A stretch of DNA of 64,000 nucleotides from Zingiber officinale (Eukaryota; Streptophyta; Magnoliopsida; Zingiberales; Zingiberaceae). The notes under the pieces were generated by a model. That model searched no databases. It saw only the letters and a program-made list of their open reading frames with translations, and was not told where the DNA came from. The position numbers and the translations under genes were made by a program. This document shows positions 29,571-40,582 of the stretch, one piece after another. Location: contig NC_055987.1 in the NCBI RefSeq assembly GCF_018446385.1, positions 7,401,705 to 7,465,704 of the forward strand, written 5' to 3'. The stretch's first letter is position 1. The number at the start of each line of letters is the position of its first letter.

Positions 29571-31572
29571 CAAGCAACTTGATCCATTCCTTTCCTTTTT
29601 TTACCGTTGGAATAAGAAGAAGAAGCAGGAGAAGAAGAGGTGATAATCTATCAGTTTTGTGGATAAGTAATTGAGGTTATCAAGTTTCGATATCATCATT
29701 TAGCACTTTTTTCTCCCATTTTTTCTATTTAATTTCCCTGCATCTCTCCTCTCTTCCCAGTTATCAAGTTTTGCTACATTATCCATTTGTTTTGTTTTTT
29801 GTTTTGTTTTATCAATTTGCATTCCTCTATCTTTCCAGAACTCAAAAGAGTAAAACCTGTTTAATTTATAATCTTATCAAGTGTGAGCACATCAATTAAT
29901 TTCAGAGTGATCTCGGACCACAGAATTGTGATGATGATGCTTAACTACAGCCAACTTCCTGTAAGGTAAGGTAGATGAGAGCTCAAGCAACATTGATGGT
30001 CTCATAAATGAAGCCATAAATGTACATAAAACTAAGACAAATTAATAATGATCAACTTGATTCTCTTGCCTTCAGCTTGAGATGTTAAAGAAAAGTAATC
30101 ACATTTCAAGTGGATGATGATGATGATAAGTATTGATTGAATGAATTTCTAGAATGATGAAAGACTTGATCTTCTTGTATTAAGGTTTGAATGAGGTTTG
30201 TTGTTGATTTCTTTTCGTCTTCCACCTGCCTCAGAGAAAATGACCTTGTATCTGTCCCTGATCAGCTTTCATCTTTAAGCAGGTGAGGGTTGACCTCTGT
30301 GGTCCTTCCTTTAAGTCTCCTTCATTGAGCCTCATCGATTCTCATCCTCAAATGAGTGTCGATGTTCATTGGAAAGGAAATCTTATTTAGATAAGTGAAT
30401 AGATAAAGAAGATTTTAGAATACTTTTTTTTTCAAAAAAAAAAAAGTGCTTCAGAATATTGAAATAATGCAAAGAGCTCTGAGTTAATACCATTCCATGT
30501 CAGCAAACACCAGCCGACACTTGTGCAGTGGCTTAAATTGTTGCCATGCATGTTACAACTCCTATTATAGTGACTTGAAAGGTTCATAAGCTGCCACATG
30601 AATAAAACTCCAAATCTATGTTATTTTAATTACTCAATATTCATTTTATAATACAATTTGATGAATACATACAAAGAAAGACAAAAATGATGCAAATATA
30701 CTATCGTGATCACATGATCATGAATATCTACAGCTCATTCTGTGGCATTCACTGATATAAAATTTCTTTAATTATAGTACTGATTCATATGTATATAATT
30801 TCTTAATGCTTCTTTTTAGGAGTTCTTCGACATAATGATTTATTTACTTATTTGTTTATAGGCAAGGACAGAAATATTCAGTTTGGGAATAAGGGAATTA
30901 ATGGCTTGATTATGTGATTAGTACTTTAAATATGTCAAGTTATTATATCTATAAACATGGTGGCAAAATTTAATTATATCTATAAACATTGTGGCATAGC
31001 ACGCGAGTCTAATTATGAAAAAGAAGGCATCTATTTATGCATGTTAAAAGTTTAACATTATACGAATTTAATTTGATATCCTGGGCGATATTCATGTGCG
31101 ACACGTGTGGACGCCTCTAGGAGGCGCCTCCATTCATATATATACACGCATGATTTTAAAATGTTGCACGATATTTCTATCCGCAACTAGGCATCTGGAT
31201 CAAATCCAAGCACTCTAATTGTTAAACAGCATTTTTTATTTATTTATTTTTGTAGCTTGAGATTAAGCCAATAAGATTTTGCATTTAAGATTTAGGGGGT
31301 TAGGCTATAGTGATCAAGCTAAAAAAAAGATTAAAAGGATAAAATTTTAGGTGCTCTCAGGTATACGACATTTGGGTTATAATATTCAGGATTTAAGAAA
31401 GTTTTTATTTAAAAAAAAAGTGGTGTACGTAAATATTGAGGTACTTAGATCACTTTCAGACGCCTCGAGCACCCGTCGCGCACAAGCACGTAGGGATGAG
31501 TCACGTAGCGTATCAGCACACTTTATAGTGCACACCCCGTGAGCAGCTAGTGTAAATATTTTTAGAATAGCA
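29571..31572. other. Intergenic sequence, nothing identified
   Basis: AT-rich, with a GATGATGAT run near 30,114 and an 11-A run near 30,437. No exon with splice support, RNA gene or transposon boundary is visible. Confidence 0.4.
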
Positions 31573-31662
31573 CAGTAACAACGACAACAACCAAGTTTAT
31601 CCCACTAGGTTAGGTCGGCTATATGGATCCTCTACGCCATTGGTAATATCCCCTACTATATC
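31573..31662 (-). mobile_element. RTE LINE 3' end, severed piece
   Basis: On the minus strand this reads GCCGACCTAACCTAGTGGGA followed by TTGGTTGTTGTCGTTGTTAC, the usual 3' end of plant RTE LINEs. It ends exactly at the ATATC target site of the LTR element, and its sequence continues in register from 40,583 on the far side. It is thus the missing end of the LINE at 40,583-42,420. Confidence 0.75.
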
Positions 31663-33157
31663 TGTTGGGACCGATTATGTAGCTACAGGGGGGGTGAATA
31701 GCTCGGCGCGATCTCGTGCTCGTCGTTGCTTGCCTTTTGCGATGATGTGCAGCGAAAATACAAGAAAACAAACACACAAACGCTAACTCTAGGGATTTAC
31801 TTGGTATCCACCTCACAAGAGGTGACTAGTCCAAGGATCCACACACTCACGCATCCTCCACTAATAAAACACTCCTTTTCGATAACTACCGAAGGCGGAG
31901 AAGCCCTACAATACTCTCAATACAACAAGAAAGCAAGGGAATACAAATACAAGAAGTATCTTACAAGATATGCAATAAAAGCTCTAACCCTAGCTTCTTC
32001 TTCTTGTTGTAGTCACGCCTCTTGACTTGGATATATCTCCAAGATCCTTCAAGACTTAGCGGTGAGAGTGGAAGAACGCTGTGGAGAAGCTGCTGTGAAG
32101 ATCGGTAGTGAACAGTGCATGTTCTACCGAAGGAATCGCACGCCAACGGCTTTATCCAGCGCCAACGGTCGGATCTCGATCGATTGGATTGCTCCCAATC
32201 GATCGGGGAGACTTTGGATCGATCGGCTGATCGATCCAGAGCGCCTCTGTGCTCTTGGGAATTGTCTGGATCGATCAGTCAATCGATCCAAGTCCCATCG
32301 TGCGAAAACGCCCTCCCAATCGATCGATTGATCGATTGGAGGCTCTGGATCAATTGGTTGATCGATCCAGAGTTGTTCTGTTCGCGCGATGCTTCTCCCC
32401 AATCGATCCACTGATTGATTGGGAAGAGGTTTGTCGTGAGGACTCACCCAATCGATCGGCCGATCGATTGGGCATGTGCCAATCGATCGGCTGATCGATC
32501 CAGCTCCTTGTTTTTTGCCCAAAAACAAGTCCAAGGTCCCCTAAACCAACACCGGTCAATCCCTTTGACCCACTTGAACTTTTCCTCCTCATGCCAAGTA
32601 TCCGGTCAATTCTTTTGACCTACTTGGACTTTCCAACACCAGATGCCCGATCAGCCTTGATCCATCTGGATTTCCTCGTGCCTGACTTCACTCACCAGGA
32701 CTTTTCCAATTGCCTGGCTTCACTCACCAGGACTTTCACCTGGCTTCACTCACCAGGATTTTCTTCTGCCTAACTTCACTCACTAGGACTTTCACCTGGC
32801 TTCACTTACCAGAATTTCCTTCTGACTAGCTTCACTCACTAGGACTTTCACCTGATTTCACTAACCAGGATTTCTTTCTGCCTAGCTTCACTCACTAGGA
32901 CTTTCTTTCTGTCTAACTTCCCAGTTAGGACTTTCACCTGGCTTCACTCACCAGGATTTTCCAGTCAAGTATCCAGTCAACCTTGACCTACTTGACTCTC
33001 CTTCTCAATCTCACCATATGAACAATTGCACCTGCAATCTTCATGTGTTGTCTACATGTATTCTCAAACATCGAAAGCCCAACATCAAGACTCGAGCTTG
33101 ACTCAATTCAAGCTCAGTCAACCAGGTCAACCTTGACCTAGGGATATTGCACCAACA
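31663..33157 (-). repeat. 3' LTR of the gag-only element
   Basis: It begins TGTTGGGACC and ends CACCAACA on the + strand. It contains eight or so imperfect 22-28 bp palindromes built on ATCGATCG (32,170-32,510) and a run of roughly 25-bp units, CTTCACTCACCAGGACTTTC and variants (32,680-32,960). Open frames over the palindromes are artefacts. Confidence 0.85.
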
Positions 33158-33889
33158 ATCTCCCCTTTTTTGATGTTTGACAATGCCACTTAACAATACC
33201 ACTTGTAAGTTAGGCTAATCCCATAACCTGAACTTACTTTATGCCAATATGAGAATGAAGGCCTAACTTAATCCTACATTCTCCCCCTATTGGCACACAT
33301 CAAAAAGAAAGTCTCCCCCTGAAGAGTTACTCATCCGTTGTTCACAACTTCACTCGTTGTTTACAACACGAATGCCCTAAAGGTCCCATACCCTTTATTT
33401 TCATCAAATGCTCATCCTTGAGCATATACCACTAAACAATGAAGATATCTATTCTCCATTGTATTCCAATGCCCAACCTTGAGCATTTTCACTAAAGAAG
33501 GTAAAACCACCTTCCAAGGTGTATGAAAATAATTTTTCATGTCCTTAAAGAGTAACTCCCCCTAAAGACATGCACGAAACTTCTGTCATTGCACCAACAA
33601 TGACTTGGAATCCCTAAACCTTTAGGAAACCCAAAATTAGAAGTTTTGAGGTTCATAAATTCAATAAAGAAACCAAACCTCAACCTAAACTTCTAATTAG
33701 TCTTCCGTAACCAAACCGTCCTTGTTTTCATCATGAAAACTCTCCATAAATATTTACAAATGTGTTTTGACGGGTTAAGAGTGGTTACCTAGACTAAAGA
33801 TGGTCCAAAATACTGAAATCAGGCTTTACCAGCCAAAATCAACATCCCCAATCAATTGGAGTTAGGTCCCAATCGATTGAACCCTGCTG

Positions 33890-34030
33890 AATCGATCCAC
33901 TAATCGATTCAGACTGCTTGGATCGATCGGCTGATCGATCCAGGGAGCTTCTGCTCGCGAGAACTGCCTTCTCAATTGATCGCCCGATCGATTGAGGCAC
34001 TTCAATCGATCGGTTGATCGATTGAAGCTC
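33890..34030. repeat. Palindrome cluster in the internal region
   Basis: Four inverted repeats occur here, such as GAATCGATCC...ATCGATTC and TTCAATCGATCGG...GATCGATTGAA, of the same ATCGAT type as in the LTRs. They lie in the non-coding internal part of the element. Confidence 0.75.
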
Positions 34031-35289
34031 TGAAAAAACTGAAATTCAATTTCAGTCAATTTCAGAAACTCCCCAAAAATTCTACAAAATTCGAAAAATT
34101 ATGAAAATTCATGTAGACATTCCTTAGGGCATATATTATCATGGAAAAATAGTTTTCTAAGAAAATACTTCATATTTTCTAAGATTGACATAAACTAGAA
34201 AACTTGTAAAAACTTTAGTGTGTTTCTTCTAGTTTGTGTTTAACTTTTCAATGATGATTACTATCAAAATATAGCCTTCACCAAGGTTTTCCAAAAGCAT
34301 TTTAAAACCATTTTCAAAACCAATATCCAACCATGTTCCTTGGGCTCAATGCACATGACTTGTACATTAGCTTTCCCAATGATTGAAAAACACATAACTA
34401 TGTGTTTTGATGAACCTAAAACTCACAAGAATGCACTAAATCAACATCTTGAGTTTTGTTCATCATCCTAACATCTCACTTATATTTAATGTGTACGAAA
34501 CCACATACAAGTCATCTTATAGTTCATAGTGAGATGTAAAGTTTGGTTTTGCCCTAACCTGGGGATCATGCATATCTACCTAGGCATTTTGATGTTATGA
34601 ACATCCACCAAGGATGTTATTTGTTAATAAATGTCATTTGTCCTTAAATTGCAAGGAATTAAAATAATGCATGATAATGTTATGGCATACATCAAAAAGA
34701 AATAATTTTCAAAAGAAAATATCCTATAACTACATGATGTATGTATGACATGACATGGTATTTTTATGGTTTTCATAATAAAATATGAATGCAAAAATAA
34801 ATATGATATCATGGCATATGATGGGCAAACAATCATGACAAGTTTTAGCATAAATAAAATACCTAGATTACCTATCTAAGTATCCTTAATCCTTAGCTAA
34901 ATTAAAATTTAACCCTAGATTGCCCACTATTTCACAAGAAAATGCCAAAACTCAATTTTGACATTTCTTTTGATTTTCCTAATTTTGTGGCAATTTAAAT
35001 TAAGCATATTCCTCAAATTTTGACACAAATTACTCTTTTAAAGAGTAACAAATTAAAATAGGCTTAGACTTGCCTTTAACTTCCCAATAAAATGCCAACA
35101 TCCCAACTTGACATTTCTTTAGACTTGATTTCTTGTGCCAATTAAAATTATATCCAAAAACTCAAATTTTTGGCACATCTTACTCTTTCCAAGAGTAAGC
35201 CATTAATCCTTATCATTTTCAAAGGTTAACAATAACCTTGAAAATGCTCTTAGAGTGTCAACTTTATCATGATTGGGTTAACTACCCTT
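34031..35289. other. Non-coding internal region of the gag-only element
   Basis: AT-rich and without frames longer than about 75 codons. Integrase and reverse transcriptase motifs (HHCC, YVDD-like) were looked for on the minus strand by eye and not found. Confidence 0.5.
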
Positions 35290-36990
35290 TCAATTAGAGT
35301 TGACACTCTCTAACCCATCTAAGGGGTAGAGAAAAATGCTCCTAGGAACCCAAAACCTATTGGTGCTCCTTGGATGCTCTAGGTACTCGCTAGGGATAAC
35401 CTCCCTAGATACCTTCCTAGTGACTTTGTTCGGCTTCCTAGAAGCCTTGGTCACCTTTTCTAGGTCAACCCTAGGGATTTCTTCCCTTGTGACCTTTTTA
35501 GTGACCTTCTTGAACTTCTTAGAAGTGTTAGTCATATTTGTTGCAAAAATACTCTTAGGGATGACTTCCCTAGTATTTTTTACTTGACCATTTGACCTAG
35601 GGTTGGTTCTATAACTATATGGAACCCTATGGTAAGAAATTACATCCTTCTTAGCCTTAGGTTTGTATCCCAAACCTCTATGGCCATTGGATGACTTTTG
35701 TACTCCTAGACCTAGGTTGTGCTCATTTTGCCATTTTAGGATATTTTCCATCCTTTTTAGGGTATTTTCTAATTTATCAAGTCTTGACCTCAAGACTTGA
35801 TTTTCCACCATTAAGTCCTTAGTTTTTGGTTTTTCATTAACTCCATGAGCATTTTTGTTTCTAGACACATAACTAAAATTCTTAGTTTTCTTGTCTAGAT
35901 TTTTATCTACCTTCCTAAATCTAGGTGTGGTAGTTTTAGCATGTAGAGCCACATGTTTTTCTTTAACGCTCTCATGCTTCCTATTTCTATGGTAAATAGC
36001 ATTAAAATGATAAAAATTAGAACTAGCATGCTTTTTACCATTATTCAAGGGAGTAGGCTCAATAAATGATACCTTTCTTTTTACCTTGGAGGCTCCCCCT
36101 TGAGTTGTGCTTCCTCCATGAGCCTTGACCGCTTTCTTCCCCTTGGGACATTGACTCCTATAATGTCCCTTTTGATTGCAAGAGAAGCACACAATGTGCT
36201 CCTTGCTCTTCTTTGTTCCAGGGACGGTCTCCTTAGGCTTCACCTTGCCCTTTAGTGCCACTTGACCCTTCTTCTTGGCCAATTTGGGGCACTTGCTCTT
36301 GTAGTGCCCATGTTCCCTACACTCAAAACATATGATATGATTTTTATTTTTATTTGAAACATTTATACCTCCATGTGTAGGGATGACATCTTCTCCTTTT
36401 GATCCGGAGGTAGAGGCTTCCTCTTGATCCAATAATGATGCTCCTCCAATAGATTCGACTCGACTTGTGGAGGTGGAAGCTTCTTCATCCTCTTCTTCTC
36501 TTGACCCGGATGTGGAGACTTCCCCTTCTTCTTGATCCGGTGTCGTCGAAAATTGCTCCCCCTCAATCCTAGAGGTGGAGGCTTCTTCACCTTCATCTTC
36601 TATAAGAAACAAAGAGTATGCACCCTCTTTGCCCTTCTCGTTGCATTCCTTTGAAGATGAGGCTTCTTGGACTTCTTCTTCTTTGGAAGTTGAGCATCTC
36701 TCAACTTCGGAGTCCTCCTTCTCTTGGTCTTGCTCCAATGAATCACCCTCTTTGGATTTATCTTGATTTGGTACAGTGAAGGGAATCTCATGAATCTTTG
36801 CCAATTTGCTCCATAATTCTTTGGCATCTTCAAAATCTCTAACTTGCTCCAAGATGTTGCTTGGCACTAGATTGACCAAAAGATTGGTCACTTTATCATT
36901 GGTCTCACATCTTTGGATTTGGTCTTGGCTCCACTTGCTCCTCTTGAGAATTTTGCCCCTTGAATTCTTTGGAGTTTCGAAGCCTTCCAT
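35290..36990 (-). CDS. Retrotransposon gag with two zinc knuckles
   Basis: A 566-residue frame, open from the methionine at 36990 to the stop at 35290. The early part (DAKELWSKLAKIHEIP) matches the gag/UBN2 fold of copia elements. An acidic, serine-rich repeat region follows, then two CCHC knuckles, CFECREHGHYKSKC and CFSCNQKGHYRSQC, about 45 residues apart. A coiled-coil-like segment and a basic C-terminus close it. The same frame is open upstream to about 37,221 apart from one TGA at 37,002-37,000, and that upstream part carries the expected N-terminal gag motif (SFDFWKSRIKNFL). The natural start therefore probably lay upstream. No protease or polymerase follows. Gag would form the virus-like particle that packages the element RNA. 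Confidence 0.85.
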   Translation of the reverse strand: MEGFETPKNSRGKILKRSKWSQDQIQRCETNDKVTNLLVNLVPSNILEQVRDFEDAKELWSKLAKIHEIPFTVPNQDKSKEGDSLEQDQEKEDSEVERCSTSKEEEVQEASSSKECNEKGKEGAYSLFLIEDEGEEASTSRIEGEQFSTTPDQEEGEVSTSGSREEEDEEASTSTSRVESIGGASLLDQEEASTSGSKGEDVIPTHGGINVSNKNKNHIICFECREHGHYKSKCPKLAKKKGQVALKGKVKPKETVPGTKKSKEHIVCFSCNQKGHYRSQCPKGKKAVKAHGGSTTQGGASKVKRKVSFIEPTPLNNGKKHASSNFYHFNAIYHRNRKHESVKEKHVALHAKTTTPRFRKVDKNLDKKTKNFSYVSRNKNAHGVNEKPKTKDLMVENQVLRSRLDKLENTLKRMENILKWQNEHNLGLGVQKSSNGHRGLGYKPKAKKDVISYHRVPYSYRTNPRSNGQVKNTREVIPKSIFATNMTNTSKKFKKVTKKVTREEIPRVDLEKVTKASRKPNKVTRKVSREVIPSEYLEHPRSTNRFWVPRSIFLYPLDGLESVNSN

Positions 36991-37225
36991 TAGAGCAAAT
37001 CATTGCTCTATCTCCATCATCAAGAAGTTCTTGATCCTTGATTTCCAAAAATCGAAGCTTGTTGAAATAAATGATGAAGGCACCCTTGTATCGAATCCAA
37101 GTCCGTCTTGAAATTCCATTGAAGTTGAGCTTGATAAAATCTTTGACTTGGAAAATTTTGCTCCAACTTCTTCACCCTCTAGATCTTTTCCCTTTCCGAT
37201 GATGATTCCGGTGAAGAGCAACCTT

Positions 37226-37237
37226 GCTCTGATACCA
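37226..37237 (-). other. Primer-binding site of the gag-only element
   Basis: TGGTATCAGAGC on the minus strand, two bases inside the 5' LTR end, is complementary to the 3' end of the initiator methionine tRNA. This fixes the orientation of the element. Confidence 0.85.
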
Positions 37238-39233
37238 CTTGTTGGGACCGATTATGTAGCTAGAGGTGAGGGGGGGTGAATAGATCGGCGCGATCTCGTG
37301 CTCGTCGTTGCTTGCCTCTTGCGATGATGTGCAACGGAAATACAAGAAAACAAACACACAAACGCTAACTCTATGGATTTACTTGATATCCACCTCACAA
37401 GAGGTGACTAGTCCAAGGATCCACACACTCACGCATCCTCCACTAATAAAACACTCCTTTTTGGTAACTACAGAAGGCGGAGAAGTCCTACAATACTCTC
37501 AATATAACAAGAAAGCAAGGGAAGACAAATACAAGAAGTATCTTACAAGATATGCAATGAAAGCCCTAACCCTAGCTTCTTCTTCTTGTTGTAGTCACGC
37601 CTCTTGACTTGGATATCTCTCCAAGATCCTTCAAGAACTGACGGTGAGAGTGGAAGAACGCTGTGGAGAAGTTACTGTGAAGATCGGTAGTGAACTGTGC
37701 AAGTTCTACCGAAGGAATCGCACGCCAACAACTTTATCCAGTGCCAACGGTCGGATCCCGATCGATTGGATTGCTCCCAATCGATCGAGGAGGCTTTGGA
37801 TCGATCGGTTGATCGTTCCAGAGCGCCTCTGTGCTCTTGGGAATCGCCTGGATCGATTGGTCAATCGATCCAGGTCCCATCGTGCGAAAACGCCCTCCCA
37901 ATCGATCGACTGATCGATTGGAGGCTCTGGATCGATCGACCGATCGATCCAGAGCTGTTCTGTTCGTGCGATGCTTCTCCCCAATCGATCCACTGATCGA
38001 TTGGGAAGAGGTTTGTCGCGAGGACTCACCCAATCGATCGACTGATTGATCCAGCTCCTTGTTTTTTGCCCAAAAACAAGTCCAAGGTCCCCTAAACCAA
38101 CATCCGGTTAATCATGACCTGTTGGTCCATCATTCCTAGCATCCGGTCACCCTTGACCTGCTAGAACTCGCTCACCAAGTGTCCGGTCAATCCCTCTGAC
38201 CCACTTGAACTTTTCCTCCTCATGCCAAGTATCCGGTCAATTCCTTTGACCTACTTGAACTTTCCAACACCAGATGTCCGATCAGTCTTGATCCAGCTGG
38301 ATTTCCTCGTGCCTGGCTTCACTCACCAGGACTTTCCCAATTGCCTGGCTTCACTCACCAGTGTTGGTGCAACCTTAGGTCAAGGTTGACCTGGGTGACC
38401 TGACTCGAGTTGGTCAAGGGTGACCTGACTCGAGTTGTATTTTGATGTTTGACAATGTTTGACGAGAGTAGAAAAGTTGTATTCTGATGTGTTGACAAGA
38501 ATACGAACTTGGGAGATTGTTGGTGCAACCGTAGGTCAAGGTTGACCTGGTTGACCTGAAAAGTCCAAGCAGGGAGCTTGGCACTGGAAAAGTCCAAGTA
38601 TGGAGACTTGGCACTGGAAAAGTCCAAGCAGGGAGCTTGGCACGGGAAAAGTCCAAGTATGGAGACTTGGCACGGAGAAGTCCAAGCAGGGAGCTTGGCA
38701 CGAGAGAAAGTCCTAACTGGGATGTTAGGCAGTTGGAAAGTCCTGGTGAGTGAAGCCAGGCAGTGGGAAAGTCCTAACTGGGATGTTAGGCAGTGTGGAA
38801 AGTCCTGGTGAGTGAAGCCAGGCAGTGGGAAAGTCCTAACTGGGATGTTAGGCAGTTGGAAAGTCCTGGTGAGTGAAGCCAGGCAATGGGAAAGTCCTAA
38901 CTGGGATGTTAGGCAGTTGGAAAGTCCTGGTGAGTGAAGCCAGGCAAGGGAAAATCCAGATGGATCAAGGGTGATCGGACATCTGGTGTTGGAAAGTCCA
39001 AGTAGATCAAGGGAGTGATCGGATACTTGGCACGAAGAGGAAAATCCAGATGGATCAGAGATGATCGGACATCTGGTGTGGAAAAGTCTAAGTGGGTCAA
39101 AGGGATTGACCGGACACTTAGCGGGGAGTGCTAGCAGGTCAAGGGAGTGACCAGATGCTAGGGATGATGTACCAACAGGTCAAGGTTGACCGGATGTTGG
39201 TGTGGAAGCCTTAGGTTTAGGGCTGAGAAGTTT

Positions 39234-39567
39234 GGATCGGTCTGGTGACCGATCCAGTGATACTGCGTTTGCCCTGATCGGTCTGGTGACCGATCAGAAT
39301 AACAATGTCGCTGATCCGCGGTCAGAGTCGTTCGGACCTCAAGGCCAATCGAGCTCAATGGTCCTCCACTCTGTTCTAGGAATGTGTCGAGTGAGCGTCG
39401 AATTAGGTGTTGACCCCATGGACCGATCAGGATCCTCCCGATCGGTCCACGACCGATCGAGACGATAGCGAGGGACCAAAGCCTGATCGGTCTGTGGACC
39501 GATCAGGAGGTTCCCTGATCGGTCCATGGACCGATCAGGAATCTAGCCGTTGCGACGCAACGGCTAG
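39234..39567. repeat. Run of perfect palindromes in the nested LTR U3
   Basis: GGATCGGTC/GACCGATCC arms occur at 39234-39255, CTGATCGGTC arms at 39274-39297, CCTGATCGGTC arms at 39482-39507, a perfect 26-bp palindrome at 39514-39539, and a different one with 12-bp arms (CTAGCCGTTGCG) at 39543-39567. A less regular cluster lies at 39,420-39,470. Confidence 0.9.
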
Positions 39568-39591
39568 TTTCTTCGCTGTCTTCTTCGCAGG

Positions 39592-39598
39592 TATAAAG
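39592..39598 (+). promoter_or_regulatory. TATA box of the nested LTR
   Basis: TATAAAG in GCAGGTATAAAGGGG, 24 bp downstream of the last palindrome, and followed by a leader that contains CTTCTTCC. The position inside the LTR fits a U3/R border. Confidence 0.7.
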
Positions 39599-40582
39599 GG
39601 GTCGAGGGCTGCTGCTGCGCGATAACTCTTCTTCCTCTTCACTTCTGCTACTGAGCTGCAGGTGTGCTCTTGAGCTTTGCTGAGCTCTCATCACTGCTGA
39701 AGCTCTGCGTGAGTTTCCTGCTGGTGTTCTAGCTGCTGGATATGAGAAGCTGTTGCTTCATCAAGGTTCCAGTCGACAACAAGAGGCAAGCAAGTGTGTT
39801 ACAATTTCTGTTGTTCTTGTTTGTTGTCTCTATTGTTGTACTCCTTTGTTTGCTGTTGCAAAAGACTGTGGCGAGGTTTCTCCACCCATAAGGAGTATTT
39901 ATTAGCCGGGTTTCCGGGGATTCATCCACCGACGGATTGACAGGGCTCGTCCACCTTACGGACACGCCGAGGAGTAGGAGCCCTAATCTCCGAACCTCGT
40001 TACATCCTTGTGTTAAGGTTTGGTTTTCTTCTCTTTCGTTTCTTTGTTGTATTTTCCGCTGCGCTAACCCTAATCGTAGGAAGAAACGAGAAAGTTTGGG
40101 GTCGGCTATTCACACCCCCCCTCTCTAGCAGAGTACGAAGGATCCCAACAACCAGGACTTTCACCTGGCTTCACTCACCAGGATTTTCTTCTGCCTAACT
40201 TCACTCACTAGGACTTTCACCTGGCTTCACTCACCAGGATTTCCTTCTGACTAGCTTCACTCACTAGAACTTTCACCTGGTTTCACTCACCAGGATTTCC
40301 TTCTGCCTAGCTTCACTCACTAGGACTTTCTTTCTACCTAACTTCCCAGTTAGGACTTTCACCTGGCTTCACTCACCAGGATTTTCCAGTCAAGTATCAA
40401 GTCAACCTTGACCTACTTGACTCTCCTTCTCAATCTCACCATATGAACAATTGCACCTGCAATCTTCATGTGTTGTCTACATGTATTGTCAAACATCAAA
40501 AGCCCAACATCAAGACTCGAGCTTGACTCAATTCAAGATCAGTTAACCAGGTCAACCTTGACCTAGGGATATTGCACCAACA

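Larger units (their letters stand above)
38357..40155 (+). mobile_element. Nested LTR element, ACCAG duplication, internal part nearly lost
   Basis: The body is 38362-40150, with ACCAG on each side (38357-38361, 40151-40155). It starts TGTTGGTGCAACC and ends GGATCCCAACA. A second LTR start (TGTTGGTGCAACC) lies at 38518, preceded by the purine-rich GAACTTGGGAGAT. So 38518-40150 is a complete LTR of 1,633 bp, and 38362-38517 is an LTR start joined to the last bases of an internal region. The LTR contains runs of GTCCAAGTATGGAGACTTGG and GTCCTAACTGGGATGTTAGG units (38,560-38,950), the palindrome run below and a TATA box. Its first bases resemble those of the host element's LTR, so the two families are related. 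Confidence 0.88.
37240..40582 (-). repeat. 5' LTR of the gag-only element, split by an insertion
   Basis: It is homologous to 31663-33157 from 37240 to 38361 and from 40151 to 40582. The palindrome cluster lies at about 37,752-38,055. On the minus strand a weak TATA-like GGATAAAG follows it at about 37,731-37,738. It differs from the 3' LTR by many single changes, an extra segment of about 70 bp near 38,100-38,170, and one fewer palindrome. Confidence 0.85.

Noticed and set aside
32062-32534. Overlapping 90-136 codon frames on both strands, repeated at 37,644-38,049
   Set aside because: They come from ATCGATCG palindromes inside the two LTRs.
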